Shown in pieces: positions 25,901 through 38,098 of a stretch of 64,000 nucleotides of DNA. The first letter of the stretch is position 1; each line of letters begins with the position of its first letter. The stretch lies in NCBI GenBank assembly GCA_009823395.1, contig CM020510.1, positions 9,313,273 to 9,377,272 on the forward strand, written 5' to 3'. Origin of the DNA: Thamnaconus septentrionalis (Eukaryota > Chordata > Actinopteri > Tetraodontiformes > Monacanthidae). The notes below the pieces were generated by a model. It was not told the DNA's origin and searched no databases. It worked only from the letters and a program-made list of their open reading frames with translations. A program made the position numbers and the translations under genes.

Positions 25901-28900
25901 TCCGGCAGCTCTCCAACACCGCAGCACAGCTGACAACTCTGTCCACAATCAATTTCATCCTGAAAAGAGCCACTCAAAACATCGAGCAGCTCATGGAAAA
26001 ATCTGAGAGGCACAGCTTGCAAGGGTACACACCAGACTCTGTGGGAGAATTGGTGCAGCAGTACAGGGAGACACTCAGCAAGGTAAGCTTAGTGTAGTTG
26101 TGTGAGAAAAAAAGCAGCGGTAGCAATGTTCTGTTAAAACGCTCAACCTTTTTTTTTTACTCACTCCCTGTCAGGTTTTGCCCGATTTGACGAGTATCAT
26201 TGCAAAGTGGCAGTCAATTAGCAAGAAGGAAAAGGCGACTGGTGAAGAGAAACAATCCAAAACGGAAGAGGCTGTCACACAGACCTCTGAGGAAAATGAA
26301 AATCCTGGTACTGGTGAGTGTGACACTGACACCAAGATATTTTTGCCAGCAGGGATGGCAAACAAAGGGAGCCGACTGACTGTTGTTTTATGTGTTGGAC
26401 AGTTGCTGAAACGGCTGAGGTGATCCTGCTGAAGGCTCTGATTCTTCAGGTCATTTGCCTTTACCAGAAAGTTGTGCCTCACCTGGTGAACCAGTGCAAG
26501 TTTGACTTCAGCAAACTCTTTAAAGGTAATATTGTTGTTTTGTTTTGTTTTTTAAAAAAGTCCTCAATGATTTCAAGGCGTCTAAACCTTATGTGTTGTT
26601 TTCTTCCGCTGTCCAGGAATTGTGTCAGAGAAAGGTGTCCGCGAAGAGGTTCCGCCAGTTCTGCAACAGCAGATACTGCAGCTGGCTTTGGACCTCCCCG
26701 CAAGCAAGTTCTCCTGGTTCCGGATACAGGTGAAGAAGTCACACTGATGTTCTGCACTGTTTCAACTTGTATTTTGAGTGACCTTGACTTCAGAAGGCTT
26801 ATTGCATTGTAATCAGCATTGCTTGCCATGTGACCTCCTCCTCCTCCTTTTTTTCACAGGATGTTGCAGACACAGAGTCAGGGGAGAAGTCGGTGCTTTA
26901 CCTGCTACTGAAAATGTTTGTCAGCAGTGGCAGCAGCCACTTGAAAACTTCCACCAGGATGCTGGTGCTGAAAGTATGGAGCTATTTACTTTAATTTTGC
27001 CAGAGACAGCTTGTGCTGTGGGAAATATCATTTTGTAAATGACACAGTCTAAGTTCCAGAAGTAATTTTGCGTTGTTGTTTTTTCAACACGCTTGGGGAA
27101 CAGCTGTATCCTCGCTTTTAATATATGCTGGAAAGAAGGGTTTTTTTACGCCAAATGTCTTGGTCTTGTCTCGTCCTCGATACTCTCTAGTCTTCATAAT
27201 GTCTTGTTCTTGCTTGGTGCGGTCTTGACTACAACACTAGTTCTGTGTTACCAAATGCCCAAACTAATAGTGATGAAATGTCTTTTGTTGTAATTAAATG
27301 GCTGATTTTTCCCTTGAAAAAAAAAAAAAAAAAATCAGGTGCTTAAGGACAGTGGTGTATTTGAGTACACCTGGACTGAGCTTGAGCTCTGGCTTGATCA
27401 GCTGGCAAGAGTGGAGGCGGACCAACAAGAGACTGTCATCCAGTTCTTGGAGAGGGTGAGGCTCATGTCAATCCAAAGAAGACAAAGCAATGTTTTAATC
27501 AGTCGTGTTGCAGTGTTAAACCTATATAACATATCTTCATTTAGGTGTTGGGGAAACTGGTGTCCAATTCTTACACATATACGGATAAAGTTGCAAGTCT
27601 GGTTCAGGAGGCAGCTTATGTGCAAACTAACCTGAGTAACCAGGAGGGAGATGCTGCCAGTATTCCAGTCTCACACATAGACGGTGAGAACTTAGTGATT
27701 AAGAGTCTGTTTACACGTCTCCATCACAGGATGATTTCTTTTCTCAATCCACTCAACCTGAGCAGCACTCACTTTGTGTTCTTGCTGCCTCCAGATGTTA
27801 TAGACATGCTGGATGTCATACTTGAGGGCAACGATGGAGAGATGGAGGAGTTCGGCCCGTCTCTGAGTGATGATCTCATCATTCAGACGTTCCCCTTCAG
27901 TGTGTTGGTGCCTGCTGCCCTGGAGGCCAGAAACAACCTGTCCACAAACAAGAGTAAGGCACAAAAAATGAAGAAATACTGAAATTATGAAAGATTTACA
28001 CACTAAAATCTTGTTGAGTTTTCAATTCTGAGAAGAGAAAAAAATATATATATTTCATCTCTGTTGCAGCTCTATTAATCTCCAGTTTGGAATTAGCCCT
28101 AATATTCATTATTTCTAGTCTTTTCCCGCAGGAGCGTCCATAACCATCTACGTCTGTGTACTGGTATGTTAGATATCTGTCTTCCCTTTCCCCAGCGGTG
28201 GTATTTGAGTACGTGTCTGCAGTGCTCTCAGATGTGCTGCACTGCCAGAGAGAGCCTCTCCCTCTCTGCCTCGCTCTGCTGCAGTATGACAAAGAGCTGG
28301 TGGCCTCCAAGTTCTCTGACTGTCCTCATCCCTCCATCGTTCAGCTCCATCGCTATTATTCCAAATGGCTGCCGCAGCAGTGCCAGGAGGAGCTGGTCAG
28401 TTTTGGAACGATCCCCAGAAATTGTTTTTTAAAAAAATGCATATTTTAATGTCCTTTTATGAGTGGAATAACATTTATTTTGCTTTTTCCTTTGTACAGT
28501 TTAATCCCAGTCAGTGCCAGGCAGCAGAGCTGTCAGCGTGCACAACATTCACTGCCCTCATGAAGGCTGCGTACAGCCGAGGGCCGAGCGCTCTGCTCGA
28601 GGACGACTTCAGGAAGAAAGCAGAAGAAACTCTGTCTTGCATGCCGATCGCCGAGTATCCAGTGGCAATCCGGCAGCTCCTGCTCTACATTAAATCCACG
28701 CTGGAAACCGTTGGAACCGTAAGAGCGTAAACTTACAAATTGCGCATCCCAGTGGAGGCAGATCATCAACAGAACTCCCACACAAAACCCATTATCATTT
28801 CTGCCTCCGCAGTTCTCCAAAGACGTCGGCATCGCCCCTCTGAAGATCTTAATGGCAACGCTGCAGGATCTGGTGGCTAAGCTTCAAGGCTTCGAGTGGA

Positions 28901-31900
28901 CGGCAGACCCACAGCCAGTAGCACAGACCTGCCAAGAAGGATCAGACCTCTTCCTGGAGCTCAACCAGCAGCCGGCAGCAGAAGCCAATAAAGATCAGGT
29001 CAGGGGAACATTTCACAGTCTCCTACGTGACGGATTATATTCTAAGCATTGTCCTGCACCTAAAACTGCTGATTGCAATACGTCCTGGTGCTGCGTTTCA
29101 GATCCTGCTCTCCGCTCTTGGCTCCGTCGTCAAGCAGTCGTGTCTGGAGCAATGGTTCCTGGCATTGGAGCTGGCTGTCCTTCCTCCGCACACGCTCAAC
29201 CCGGTCAGGCTGAAGCACCTGTGTGCTGAGCTGACAGATGACACCCTGACCCTGCTCAAGGCCGTTACCCCAACACTCTCTGATCTGGGACAGCTGGGCC
29301 TCGTCCGCGGCTACACGGGGTCCATTGAAGCAGCTGTGCTCAAGGAACTGTCAGAAAAGAGCTTGCAGCCCGCGAAGAAAGAATCCAGGGCTTTCCAGGC
29401 GCTGCTCTCCCTGCATCCGTACATGGACCCCTCAGGTGTGAAGGAGCTGGTGTCCAAGATGCTCACTCTCCCCGAGGAGTGCCTAATCATTCCCACCCCG
29501 GGCGGCGCACAAGCCGAGCTCAGCGTTTACGGCCGAGCGGCCGTTCAGATCCTCACGCAGGCGAAAGCGAACTCCTCCCAGGAGCCCAGCTTCTTCCTGT
29601 CCCAGGCGCACCTCCACGGCCTGGCCACGCTGCTGCTGTCCTGCTCCAGCCCCGCGCTGGAGGAGCTCCTGCTGCAGACTCTTTCAAGCGAGCCGGGCAG
29701 CGCCAAGCTCATCCACACGGACGTGCTGCTGCACTGCCTGCAGCGCGCTCTCCCCAAACCCCTGGCAATCAGTGCCCTGCTGCTGCAGAACTGCCCCACG
29801 CACCGCCTCTGCTTCGAGACGCTGTGCCTGGAGGCCAAAAACATCAAGAGGTTCTCGGACGACTCGGAAACATTCCTACCGCTGATCAACACGTATCTAC
29901 AGACGGCGAGCAGAGAGGATCTGGCTCGGCCCCAAGACGGTCTGTCCTCATAGAAATTTCTGAGGGCACCTCAAGTGCCAGAATTCATCTTTTTTTTGTT
30001 ATACTTCAATGTGTACGTGTGTTATATGTGTGGGGTTTTTTTCACAGTGCAAAAAGAAGTTCCAACGGCCTTGAAGCAAGCGTTGTTTGCTAAATTGTCT
30101 CAGCGTGTCCTGGGAAACCTGACAGAAGAGTCTGGAGCTCTGCCTGCTGAGGCCCTCGCCAGTCTAATCAAGCTCTCTGCTAACATCACTGACACCAGGG
30201 ACATAATAAGCAGTCTGCCAAACGCTCTTCATAAAGTCGACAGTTTTGAAAGGTAACAGGTTTCGCTCAGTTAAAATAAGGAACTCGTTATCCTCACCAG
30301 CTGGCAGTTGAACGCTGTTCTCTCCTTCAGATGGCAGTTAATAGATGTTGTTACGGAGAAACTGACCGATTTCCCAGAAGAACAGGAGGCCTGGAGGAAG
30401 TCTGTCTCGGCTGCTGCCGTGAAGTTCCTCACTGCTGCCTTCAGTCACTTTAAAAATCAGCCGCCGCCGGAGCAGGAGAAGAGCATCCTGACGAGGCTGC
30501 AGCAGCTTCTGGTAGGTTCATCTTCCCCCACAAATAGTGCCGGATTTATTTCTGATTGGCACGGTTTCTAATTCAAGTCCCGCATTCCAGACGTCACCTG
30601 AGGACATCGGTGCAGCGGAGTGGAACTCTTTTGTCAAGAATGGACTCAAGTAAGATGTGTGAATGAATGAATTTTAATATTGCGTCATGTCCAAATAGGA
30701 CCCATCCCTTCCGGGATTATAAGACTCCACAAAAACCACATTAAATCATAACATTCATTTCCTGTAGATGATGCCACAATTCACTGTAGGGTAACACATA
30801 AATGAAGGAGTAAATAAAATAAAAGAACAACAGACTTAATGTCGAACCTAAATGTACGCTTTTTTTCTCTTGGCCCAGGCTTCCTCTAAATATTCGTTCA
30901 CAGAGTCTTTCTTGTGTGTTTTTTCGCTTCACGTCAGCTTATTTGTCAGTGAATGACCTCAGATGCACTCCTCCCCCCCAGGTATCGCTACAGAGACCAC
31001 CACTTCCTCAACACACTGACAAGCCTTGTAGAGGTGATGTACTGCAGCGGCAAAGTCCAGAAGGATCTGCTTCCCTTGTCCACTCTCCACATGATGGCCA
31101 GCAGCCATTCTCTGTTCCTGCCCACCATGCTGGACTCTCATGAGGAACTGAGCTTGTGCCTGGCGAAAGGTGAGCCTGGAGCAGGACACAGTGGAGGAAT
31201 GGAATCATAGTTGGATGCTTTCTTCCATCACTTCTAATGAGAATAAACATGTTTGGCTTTTTTGTGCTTTCAGAAGCGTTGGTGTCCCTCCTTCTCTGTT
31301 TGGTGAAGAAATGCCCGACAGTCTGTAACACCAATCACTTTGTTGTACTGTTGGGAGCCTATGGAGTAACTCTGAGTTCTACAGGTAAACTTTTTTGTGT
31401 TTTTTTTTTTTATTGTTTATTTATTTCCCCTCTAAAACCTCTTTTTTTCTGTTGTAGATCAGAAACTTCTCATGCTGCTCCGGGAATACGAGAAAAACAA
31501 TGTCAGCCTTCTCAAATTTCAGTAAGTTTCCATCACACTTTCCATCACCACTGTTCCCCTTCTACAGACACTCTGTGATGGTCTTTGTTGTTGCACTGCA
31601 GAGCTTTCTTTTGGGGTCCCGCTGCTGTGGAGCACCACAAGGCCAGGAAAAGTTTAGGAGCCTCCCTGTGGAAGCAGGCGAGCTCGGACGACCTGCTGGC
31701 TCTGCTCAACAGTGACAGGATGCTGCAGACCATTGCGGACTTTCCCCAGCAGCGCAACATGCTCCTTGAGGTAGCTGTTTAGTCTCATGTTTACCCCTGC
31801 AGAGAAGAAAGTTATGTTCAAAGTTAATATAAAAAAAACAAAAAACTTTAATATCTCCTGCAGGAGGATACAGGGTTGCTCTACACCAACAGTGTTGTGA

Positions 31901-34900
31901 AGAATCTTGGGGATCTGTATGATCCCTCTTTTCTTCTGCCCCTCTTCAGCGCCATACTGGGACCAGGTATTTATATTACAAGGTTGCTGTTATTGCCCAT
32001 TTATTATGCGTGTTGCTGCTTTGTATAACAACAACTCATTCTCTTTTTTGACAGAAAGCGTGATCGACTGCTTGAAGTTCGTATCCAGCCACGCCCTCGG
32101 AGTCACAGTCATGGCTCTGAGCAGCTACGACCCAAAGATGCGGGCGGCAGCGTATCACGTGCTGAGCTGCTTCTACCAGCACCTGGAGGGGGCTCGGATC
32201 AGGGAGAAGAGACAGGTGCAGCGTCGCGGCGAGAAGTCGCTCCACGCCTCCTCTCTAGAAATTCTAATGGGCTTTGTTTTTATTATTTGATAGCTGCTGT
32301 ACTTGATGGACACGGTGAGGAATGGGGTCCGACAACCCAATCAAAGACTTCCCTTCGTTTTGACCACCTACATCAGCAGAGTCGCTCAGCAAATGCTCAA
32401 ACCCGGTGGGTGACCCGCAACACTTGTCAAATTAACCTTACATCCCTCATTTCCTGTATTTTTGTTGTACCTAAAGTGTATATTCCAGCATTGCTGGCTG
32501 GATAATCAGATTTCCCTTCGAGATCACTGACCTTTTGTTCTTTTTCTTTTTTTTTTTTGTCCCACTGGGTGTCCCAGAGGACCACATGTATGTGGTGTTA
32601 AACAGGTTTCTGCTGTCCCATCAGAGCCTGGACCTGAGAAGAGTCCCTGAGTTCTTTAAGCTCTTCTATGGCTTTGACCTGGAGGTAAAGTATCACGTCA
32701 ACTCGGGAACATTGTTTTTGTTTACACGCCCTGCATGTGATTAATGGTGGCTGCCCAGCGCACTCCTCACTGACCCAACGAAATGCCAGTGAAAATAAAC
32801 AGTTATTTTCAGCATCTTTTAACCTTCATTTGTTTGCTTTCCCCCCCTTCATGGCCAAAGTCTTATTTTGGGGTTGATGTTTTCGTTTTCCCACGAGGTG
32901 TAAACAGACTCGTTTAATTTTCCCTTTTTCTTCTTGTTGCAGCATAAAATGGAACGTGAGTGGATCTTGCGTGTACTTGAAGACGGGATAAGCGACGGAC
33001 ACTGCTATCAAGTGTGCGACCAACAGGGCATTTTTCAGACTCTTTTGGGCTTCAGCAACAGCCCTCTGTGTGATGAACACACCCAGGTATGCACTGGAAA
33101 AAACGCAGAGGCAACACATTAGTTTGAAAGTCTGGACAGACGCTGGCTCGGTGTGTTTAGGCGGCCTCTTGACTTTCTAAATCTCTGAGAGTCTCATGTC
33201 AGGTCTTGTTAAAGTAAATAAGCAGTATAAACAGAAGACATTATAGTTATAAAAAGAAAATACTTTACAATATAACAACAATGTGCTGGGGGATTTGAGC
33301 CCTTCTATTAAGTAATAAAAATGTGTTTCAAAAGAGAAACTAAAGCAAACGTGTATTTTTCTTCTGCTGTGTTCCTCTTCAGGCGCAGATCATCAGGCTG
33401 TTGTGTCGAGCAGGACGTGTGACCAAAGCTGCTTACAACCTCATTAAGAGCTGTGGGCTCCTGACCTGGATCATCCAGATGCTGGAAAGAAGGTGACCTT
33501 TAGACAGACAGCTATACTTCATTTGACTTAATACAGCAGTTATCGCTTATACGACGTCATCCTGTCTGTATTTTCTCTGATCAGGAATCTGGACCAGCAG
33601 CTGCTTGGCTCCATCATAGAACTGCTCCATGTGCTGTGGTTTACAATCCTGGAGCAGAAGGAGAAGCAGGTGGATAAACCTCACAGCTCAGTCAAGTGTC
33701 TCCCACTTCCACTCATCGGTGAATTTCTGTGTGTGGCGTTAACCATCAGCCGGCACCTGCGGTAAGGCTCACAACTTGAAATTTGTTTTTCTAGGGGGGA
33801 GAAAAACAGTGAGGTTTGGTCAGGAATCTTAATTTCTGTTGTGCTGTCAGGTTGTGTGCGAAAGCCACGCAGCTCAGCCTGTTCCTGCAGACTCTCAGCT
33901 CTGTGCTGAAGCATCGCGGGACGGCCGTCGGCGCCAACAAAGAGGCCGAGCGGCTTACCCTCCACCCACAGCCTCTGTCCTGCACAGAGGCCCTTTCTCT
34001 GCTTCTGTGCTGGGCCTCCTTGTCCCGCGACACGGCCCTGCTCTCTCAAATACACGCCCTGTCTGAAAAGCACAAACTGAGGGAACTCGTCGGTGAGTGT
34101 CATCAAGTTTGTCATGTCTTTTTTTTTCCTTAAGGGTGAATTATTGCTACGACAGTGTTGTTATACATGAAATTGTGTAATTACGCAAGCGCTACAGGGC
34201 TTAACATTACCAATTCACAAATATTGGCAGAAAATGCCAAAGTAGGCCACTTATTCTCTCCATCAACATCTCTATCATGTGAAGAGGATGTAATGTTATT
34301 TTGGTTATCAACAGGCTAGTGCTTATTTTATTGTAGCAACAAGAAGAAAAGCTACTCTCTCCTTATCACTGCTATCCTGGAAATATCTTTTTTTCCTTTT
34401 TACTTGGACTTGTGCTTAAAAATGTGTTTTTCGATAAATAGAAAAGTTTTCTCATGAGCATCTTCTTGTATAACTGCTGACCTGTGTGTGATTTACAATT
34501 AACGTGAAAACTGCCAGAGGTTTTTTAAAGAGGCCATTCAAAGTTGAATTTCCCAAACATGAAAAGCTTTGAATTTTTTATGTTTGGTTTGGTTTTTCTG
34601 TAATAAATGGCGCAACGTTACAAGCCCAAGTTAATGGGTTCCATTCAGAAACCGTCGGAAAAAAACATGTTGAGCCAAAAACACTGTCATTAATTCCCAC
34701 AGCTTATGAATCTTGTTTGCTTTTCACTTCCAATAAAGTTACACCCTCCCAAAAACCTACACATCTCCCCGCTGAAAAAATCTGAAACAATGATTTAAAA
34801 GAATATTTGATGACATTAAAATCTGGACTCTTGCATAGATTTTCCATTACAAACCCTTGGCCTGTTTGTTTTTCTGTGCTATGACACTGCCTGAATCATT

Positions 34901-35573
34901 TCCCTAATGGAACGTATTTTTTACTCATCTTCCCTGTCAGGGACGGGGAAGGACAAAAGCCGAGGCAAACTCTCCGTTTCCAAGGCTCGCGCACGAAAAG
35001 AGAACCTGGCAGAAGACGCTGAGGCCGGGAAACTTGAAGAAAGTCTCTTGACAGATTGTAAATCTTACCTCAGCAGTATCTTTGTCCACTGGGAGGCTGA
35101 CTTCCCCCTCTCAGAACCTCAGCTGGCCCAGCAAAGAGACGGAGCGGATCTCAGTCCGTTGACTCGCGATACTGCACACCTGCTCACCAAGTGGTCCCTG
35201 AGGTGCCTGGCGGAGGAATCGTACGATGAGGAGAGAACAAAACGCTTCCTAGACTGGGTGGCGAAGGCTGTGGTGAAACGCAGGCAAATTGTGGATCTTC
35301 TGTTACTCGATGATGGCTTGAAGGCCGACCTCCTTCGCCTCCACCATCGCACCTTTGAAGCTGATGGCCACAGCAGCACATCAGCAAGAATGGAAACCCT
35401 CCAGATATTTACAACCATCATGTTAAGTCTCCTTGAGGCCCGAGGCGACCTTCCACAGCTGCATCACACACTCATTTCCGCCTGCCGGCCAGAACTGGAC
35501 CATAGCCAGGAGACACGCGGTGAGAAGCCGCCACCTCATGTTTAGATTATTTTTTATTTATTGTTTCACTGTA

Positions 35574-35606
<33 letters not shown>

Positions 35607-36185
35607 CATTGAAAAATAAAAGAGCTACTTTCAAAACAGAAAAGTCCTCTGCCATTGTAGGTACATACTAACATTAGTAAGACATTAAGTGGTTGTAATG
35701 GAATTGCAAAAATGGATACACATCTAGTCTTTCTTTTTAAAATTTCTCCTCAAAGAGTTTTAATTTTTCAACTGTGCACTGGACTCAATGGGCTGTGAGG
35801 ATTTAGGCAGTTATTGTGCAGTTATAAAAAACATGAGATAAAATAATTCTATTAATTCATTTTTTAAGCTCCTTTTTTCTCTTGAAAAACACATCAAGCA
35901 TGGGACCTATTCCATGTTTGATGTTTCATTTGTCTGTAGAATTGAATGAAGCATATTTTTCTTTTCTTTTCTTCTCCAGGAGCCTGGCTGTCTCTCTTGT
36001 CTTTGTACATCAGTGAGTGTTGGAGCGGCGCCACAACAACAGAGCTCTTCATGTCTCATATTAATTTGGTGGCCAGAGCCAACTGTAAGAGACATAAAGG
36101 CCCCAAATCAGCACCAACTCAAACAGTCATCAGAACCATTTGTAATGACATCATTAGCAAGAAGAACAAAACATTGAAACACTGA
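22928..36185 (+). CDS. URB1: URB1, nucleolar pre-ribosomal-associated protein 1 (39 exons, 2252 aa)
   Basis: URB1/Npa1 is a large helical-repeat nucleolar protein that acts in early pre-60S particles. The model is complete, from ATG at 22928 to TGA at 36183. Coding exons: 22928-23054, 23900-24039, 24120-24271, 24342-24471, 24570-24666, 24759-24844, 24932-25054, 25161-25291, 25380-25575, 25669-25806, 25909-26082, 26175-26313, 26403-26525, 26617-26729, 26860-26973, 27339-27455, 27545-27683, 27795-27953, 28196-28395, 28500-28718, 28813-28998, 29102-29939, 30048-30252, 30331-30511, 30591-30649, 30982-31169, 31274-31384, 31458-31521, 31602-31770, 31864-31966, 32055-32215, 32294-32405, 32578-32684, 32943-33086, 33383-33492, 33585-33761, 33851-34092, 34941-35519, 35980-36185. 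They sum to 6759 nt, with all phases consistent. Recognisable blocks are the basic N-terminus, the Npa1 region (LYDVVEGYIKIS, about residues 60-400) and the Urb1 C-terminal region (WGPAAVEHHK, about residue 1555; ALSSYDPKMRAAAYHVL, about 1665). Human URB1 is of similar length (about 2270 aa). Intron 9 has a GC donor; intron 1 carries a hAT insertion. The donor of exon 22 (GTCTGT) is weak. Confidence 0.97.
23132..23850 (+). mobile_element. Composite non-autonomous hAT element in URB1 intron 1
   Basis: The element starts CAGTGTTTCTCAAAGTGGG and ends GTTTGAGAACCACTG, which are imperfect inverted termini of hAT type. It is flanked by a perfect 8-bp target duplication GTCTAAGG (23124-23131 and 23851-23858). 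Near its left end it retains a relic of hAT transposase related to ZBED5-like proteins ([15 protein letters not shown]...LFHSEA), so it is an internally deleted derivative. A complete 3' end occurs internally at about 23520-23574. After it comes a passenger cassette with CCCTAA repeats, then a second copy of the terminal 26 bp. Total 719 bp. Confidence 0.92.
23575..23824. repeat. Passenger cassette with telomere-like CCCTAA repeats inside the hAT element
   Basis: Two copies of a segment beginning CCATGCAAGTCTATGGGGTC (about 23581 and 23766) flank an array of CCCTAA/CCCTAATTCCAG units (about 23701-23762). The first copy matches the cassette in SCAF4 intron 12 (43245-43440) with only about two differences over some 165 bp. 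Confidence 0.85.
25576..25668 (+). other. URB1: GC-AG intron (URB1 intron 9)
   Basis: The exon ends AAAAAG and the intron begins GCAAGTAATG, the standard non-canonical GC donor context. The nearby GT (GTAATG, four bases downstream) would break the frame, whereas the GC donor joins LLKK to IYEAQP as in other URB1 proteins. The acceptor is ATTGTCAG. Confidence 0.85.
35575..35604. repeat. (CA)n microsatellite in URB1 intron 38
   Basis: Fifteen CA units. Confidence 0.95.
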
Positions 36186-36940
36186 TGTGTCAGTGACATT
36201 TTTCTTTTCGTTTTGCTGCTTTGTTTGTTGCCAGAAAAGTTTATTGATGCCTCCTTTTTTAACAAATATTTTCTGACTTCATTGTAAATTGTTTTGTGAA
36301 TGACATCAGATTATTTTGAGCAACACCTTCTTTTAACCCAAATCATGTTATTTTCTTCAACAATGAGTAACTTATGGAACAGTTAAAAATCTATGAATAT
36401 AGAGAAAGCAACACACAGCAGCAACATCAACAACACAGCATCAAATATAAGGACATGGTTAAGGTTAAGGCAGCATTACCAAGCTGTGGAAAGTTTGCTG
36501 TTCTACTATCTGATCATGAAGGTTTCATCACTATTAACTCAGTGCCTGTCAACAAGTGCTTGTAAATGTTTCAAAAGGTCAGATCATTATGTTTGAACAC
36601 ATCATTTTCACAAGGTGCTTGAATAAAATATTTTAATGGGAGATTCCACTCCATGTCCAAAATTCAAGATTCTTGTCAACTGATGTTTCTAAATGTTCCA
36701 AATAAAGAAGGGCAGACCATTATCTTTAAACACACATTTTTCACAATATGTTTGAACAGAATGTATTAAATGGGAGCGGTTCTCCGGGTCCAAAATTCAA
36801 GATTCGAGATTCTTGTCATTTTTTTGTGGATGATGACTTTAAAGTTCTTTTGTTTTCAACATTAAGGGCAAAATTCACATGCAAGATGCCTCAGGCATGT
36901 TTAATACATTTTAATGTTTGAGGTATTTAATAAAATTGCA
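36186..36940 (+). other. URB1: URB1 3' UTR with three candidate poly(A) signals
   Basis: AATAAA occurs at 36622-36627, 36701-36706 and 36929-36934. The region contains an imperfect direct duplication of about 127 bp. It also overlaps the likely 3' UTR of the convergent MRAP gene; AATAAA on the minus strand occurs at 36245-36240. Confidence 0.55.
36564..36818. repeat. Imperfect tandem duplication of a ~127-bp unit in the URB1 3' UTR
   Basis: Units 36564-36690 and 36691-36818 both run from AAATGTT(T/C)CA through TTTTCACAA, AATGGGAG and CCAAAATTCAAGATTC to TTCTTGTCA. Each unit carries one of the poly(A) signals. Confidence 0.8.
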
Positions 36941-37104
36941 TATAATGAGGAGTTTACAAAATGCAACTACTTGAAATCACATTCTATAGATGTATTTATA
37001 TAAATACCATCTTAAGGCTCCAACTCCCCCACAACCCTGGGTGTTGAATAACTGGTGACAGAATGGATGTTTTCTATAAGATTTCAGATCCAAGAAAAAT
37101 TAGG

Positions 37105-37528
37105 TCAAGATGTTCTGCGAGTCCCTTTGGTCTTGGATCTTGGACTCCTAAAGTAAAGAGGAACATCATGAAAGCTGATTCAATGAAGACTTTTCACCAT
37201 TTCTATCTACAGAAGTGTGACTTACGTTGGGAATTTCCCACCCCAGGACATTAGATTTAAAATGAAAAAGAGGAGTCCCACAGATGCAACCAAAGTGATC
37301 CAAAATATTATAACAATCGAGTCTGAAAAGGAAAGAGAAAATGTGCTGTTATTATCCAAAATAGTGTCCATATGTGTGTGTATATATAAATAAATATATA
37401 TAAAATAAACTTGGGAAAAAATACTTACACTTGTTGTATTTTAGTTTCCTCTCATCAACAATTACAGGATCAATATAATCATAGTAGTATTCCCATTCAT
37501 AGGAACCAGCACGTGTCAGGTTTTCCAT
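37105..37528 (-). CDS. MRAP: MRAP, melanocortin-2 receptor accessory protein (3 coding exons, 79 aa)
   Basis: MRAP forms antiparallel homodimers that carry the ACTH receptor MC2R to the plasma membrane and are required for ACTH signalling. Coding exons on the minus strand: 37528-37429, 37322-37226 and 37147-37105 (100+97+43 nt = 80 codons), with GTAAGT donors after the first two and CAG or TAG acceptors. Exon 1 encodes an N-terminal NLT glycosylation sequon and the family motif YEWEYYYDYIDP...DERKLKYNK. Exon 2 encodes the single membrane helix beginning YSIVIIFWITLVASVGLLFF and the following MSW motif. Exon 3 encodes a short basic tail ending RRTS. Human MRAP isoforms are 172 and 102 aa, so the cytosolic tail is very short here. 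The exons are too short to appear as long frames. The gene is convergent with URB1, as in human. Confidence 0.93.
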
Positions 37529-37537
37529 TGCCGTTAC
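37529..37537 (-). other. MRAP: 5' UTR part of the MRAP start exon
   Basis: A minus-strand AG at 37539-37538 (CCAACAG, then GTAACGGCA ATG) is a plausible acceptor from an unlocated upstream 5' UTR exon. The pyrimidine tract is weak, so the exon could instead extend further. Confidence 0.35.
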
Positions 37538-37539
37538 CT

Positions 37540-38067
37540 GTTGGATCAGGTGTAAAGTCGTTTTATTCCAAAATCCTGTGGAAATTTAAATATGATAATC
37601 CATTATGAAGTTAAAGCTACTTGTCAAAAAAAAACAAACAAACAAAAAAACACAATATCAGGGAGCCATCTCTGCAATCCTTGTGTCGTCTCAACTGCTT
37701 TGACGACCGAGTGGGACTGAACGGACACATGTAATGTGTAGGGTTGACCATTGGGAGGCGTAATAAAGCCGCGGATTTGAAATAATGTTGAAAACTCCCA
37801 GAAAAGTACTTTATGTCCTTGAATCAGTTGTTTCCTGTAATCTTAAAGGATGTTTTCTTTTGTTGGTTTTTCAGGTGTTTTTTTTTTAATGCAAATATTC
37901 TTAAAACCGAAAGTCAGTAATCTGTTACATTAAAAGTAAATTGTTCTTGACGGGGTCATATTCTGAAAACAAAAACGAATCAACAGCGCCACTCCCAGGT
38001 AGAAATCAAAAACATCACGCAAAACCTCGGGGAACCATGAGCTCTTGCCTGGATGTTTATGTTCTTC

Positions 38068-38098
<31 letters not shown>

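Noticed and set aside
25300..26022. 240-codon minus-strand open frame
   Set aside because: It lies antisense across URB1 exons 9-11 and is a shadow of their codon composition; the sense strand has the conserved protein and splice sites.
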